Assembly (NCBI GenBank): GCA_021372945.1
Contig: JAJFTK010000022.1
Location: 1-49,068, forward strand
Origin: Planctomycetaceae bacterium
Lineage (GTDB): Bacteria > Planctomycetota > Phycisphaerae > Sedimentisphaerales > Anaerohalosphaeraceae
Direction: 5' to 3'
Length of the DNA: 49,068 nt
Positions 48,607-49,068 of the stretch are shown one piece after another (the stretch's first letter is position 1; every line of letters begins with the position of its first letter). A model generated the notes under the pieces. That model worked only from the letters and a program-made list of their open reading frames with translations. It was not told the origin of the DNA and did no database searches. Position numbers and translations under genes: made by a program.

Positions 48607-49068
48607 GATATAACCGCTTTCAAATACTCATTTTTGAAAGGGATTATATTATGCAAAGCGACAGCGAATGGATTGAAGACGCCGTAAAAAGATTCCGGCA
48701 AGGCTGTGAAAAACTCTGGGAGGAGTTGTCCAGCGCCGCAGAAGGCACATTTCTTGATGCCAGTGACGCCTCTGTCATGGAAAACATCGAACCCTTACTC
48801 AAAGAAGTCCAGCAGAAAGCGATTCAGGAGGCGCTGGAGCATGCTCAGAAGAAAGCGGATTATCGCCGCTTCAATAAGTGTAAAAAAAAAATGAGACACA
48901 AAGGCAGGAAGGCATTAGAATTTATCATCCGTTTCGGTAATTTCTCATTACAAGGGACTTATTATCGCTGCGGTTGTTCCAACAGCAAATCTGTCAGCGT
49001 TCTGGTTTCGGCCGGCCGCAAGTTCAGCCGGGTCGCCGATGAACTTGTGATTCGATATGCCGCCTCCA
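48571..49068 (+). mobile_element. ISKra4-like insertion sequence, left part
   Basis: Begins near TGTAACAAAAAAAAGTGGCG, where the propeller-like reading frame is interrupted, and continues with a transposase gene to the window edge. The exact end and any inverted repeat or target duplication cannot be fixed because the right end is outside. Confidence 0.6.
48651..49068 (+). CDS. ISKra4-family-like transposase, N-terminal part
   Basis: At least 139 codons, open to the window edge. After a helical start (MQSDSEWIEDAVKRFRQGCEKLWEEL) come EVQQKAIQEALEHAQKKADYRRFNKCKKKMRHKGRK and LEFIIRFGNFSLQGTYYRCGCSNSKSV. This is the arrangement of ISKra4-type transposases, where a basic region precedes a G-x-hydrophobic-x-RxYYxC zinc-binding segment. 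GAAAGGG lies upstream of the ATG. The catalytic DDE part would lie outside the window. Family assignment by pattern memory only. Confidence 0.65.
   Translation, partial: MQSDSEWIEDAVKRFRQGCEKLWEELSSAAEGTFLDASDASVMENIEPLLKEVQQKAIQEALEHAQKKADYRRFNKCKKKMRHKGRKALEFIIRFGNFSLQGTYYRCGCSNSKSVSVLVSAGRKFSRVADELVIRYAAS

Overview
The window looks like a chromosomal segment of a planctomycete, most likely of the Phycisphaerae group. This is inferred from type I dockerin-like calcium loops, long tandem arrays of golvesin/Xly-type CBD-like domains in secreted proteins, moderately high GC, and intergenic DNA rich in short decaying repeats. No rRNA, tRNA or CRISPR array was seen.

Layout. (1) 1-1.2 kb: two tandem RpiB/LacAB-type sugar-phosphate isomerase genes on the minus strand; one has lost the catalytic cysteine. 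(2) 1.3-8.7 kb: two very large secreted proteins on the minus strand, one with eight golvesin-like domains and one with five such domains plus two beta-helix blocks. A 29-nt element, 25 of 29 identical, lies about 90 nt upstream of both start codons. (3) 9.1-10.04 kb: an acidic PepSY-like exported protein, a strong terminator and a palindromic interspersed repeat. (4) 10043-41668: a complete-looking 31,626-bp transposable (Mu-like) prophage. Its ends are imperfect inverted repeats starting TGTA with internal TGGCA(T/C) sites, and it is flanked by the 5-bp duplication ACGAA. (5) 41.7-48.2 kb: an older, separate phage-derived gene set (SPP1-type portal, terminase-small-like HTH protein, DUF5309/SU10-type major capsid protein) interleaved with exported and membrane proteins. 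The Mu-like phage inserted exactly between the Shine-Dalgarno sequence and the ATG of that portal gene. (6) 48.3-49.07 kb: a secreted-protein gene cut off by an ISKra4-like insertion sequence that runs out of the window.

The prophage reads outward from a control region near 30.7 kb. Rightward (plus strand) lie early genes: small regulators and zinc-ribbon proteins, MuA-type DDE transposase, MuB-type ATPase, GemA-like protein, Gam-like DNA-end protector, several accessory proteins and a D12-class adenine methyltransferase. Leftward (minus strand) lie a BamE-like exported protein, a holin-like membrane protein, Mu-type terminase subunits, a portal fused to a MuF domain, HK97-type protease and capsid, connectors, a short tape measure and tail hub genes. 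Embedded among the tail genes are two proteins with signal peptides and dockerin-type calcium loops, which is the most unusual feature seen here. No endolysin was recognised.

How the parts work together: the MuA/MuB pair would move the phage by replicative transposition, the HK97-type modules would build a siphovirus-like particle, and the dockerin proteins, BamE-like protein and methyltransferase look like cargo acting on the host surface or DNA. The orphan portal/capsid cluster lacks a visible large terminase and tail, so it is either a decayed prophage or a domesticated shell-forming locus. All functional calls come from motif recognition by eye; no database search was run.
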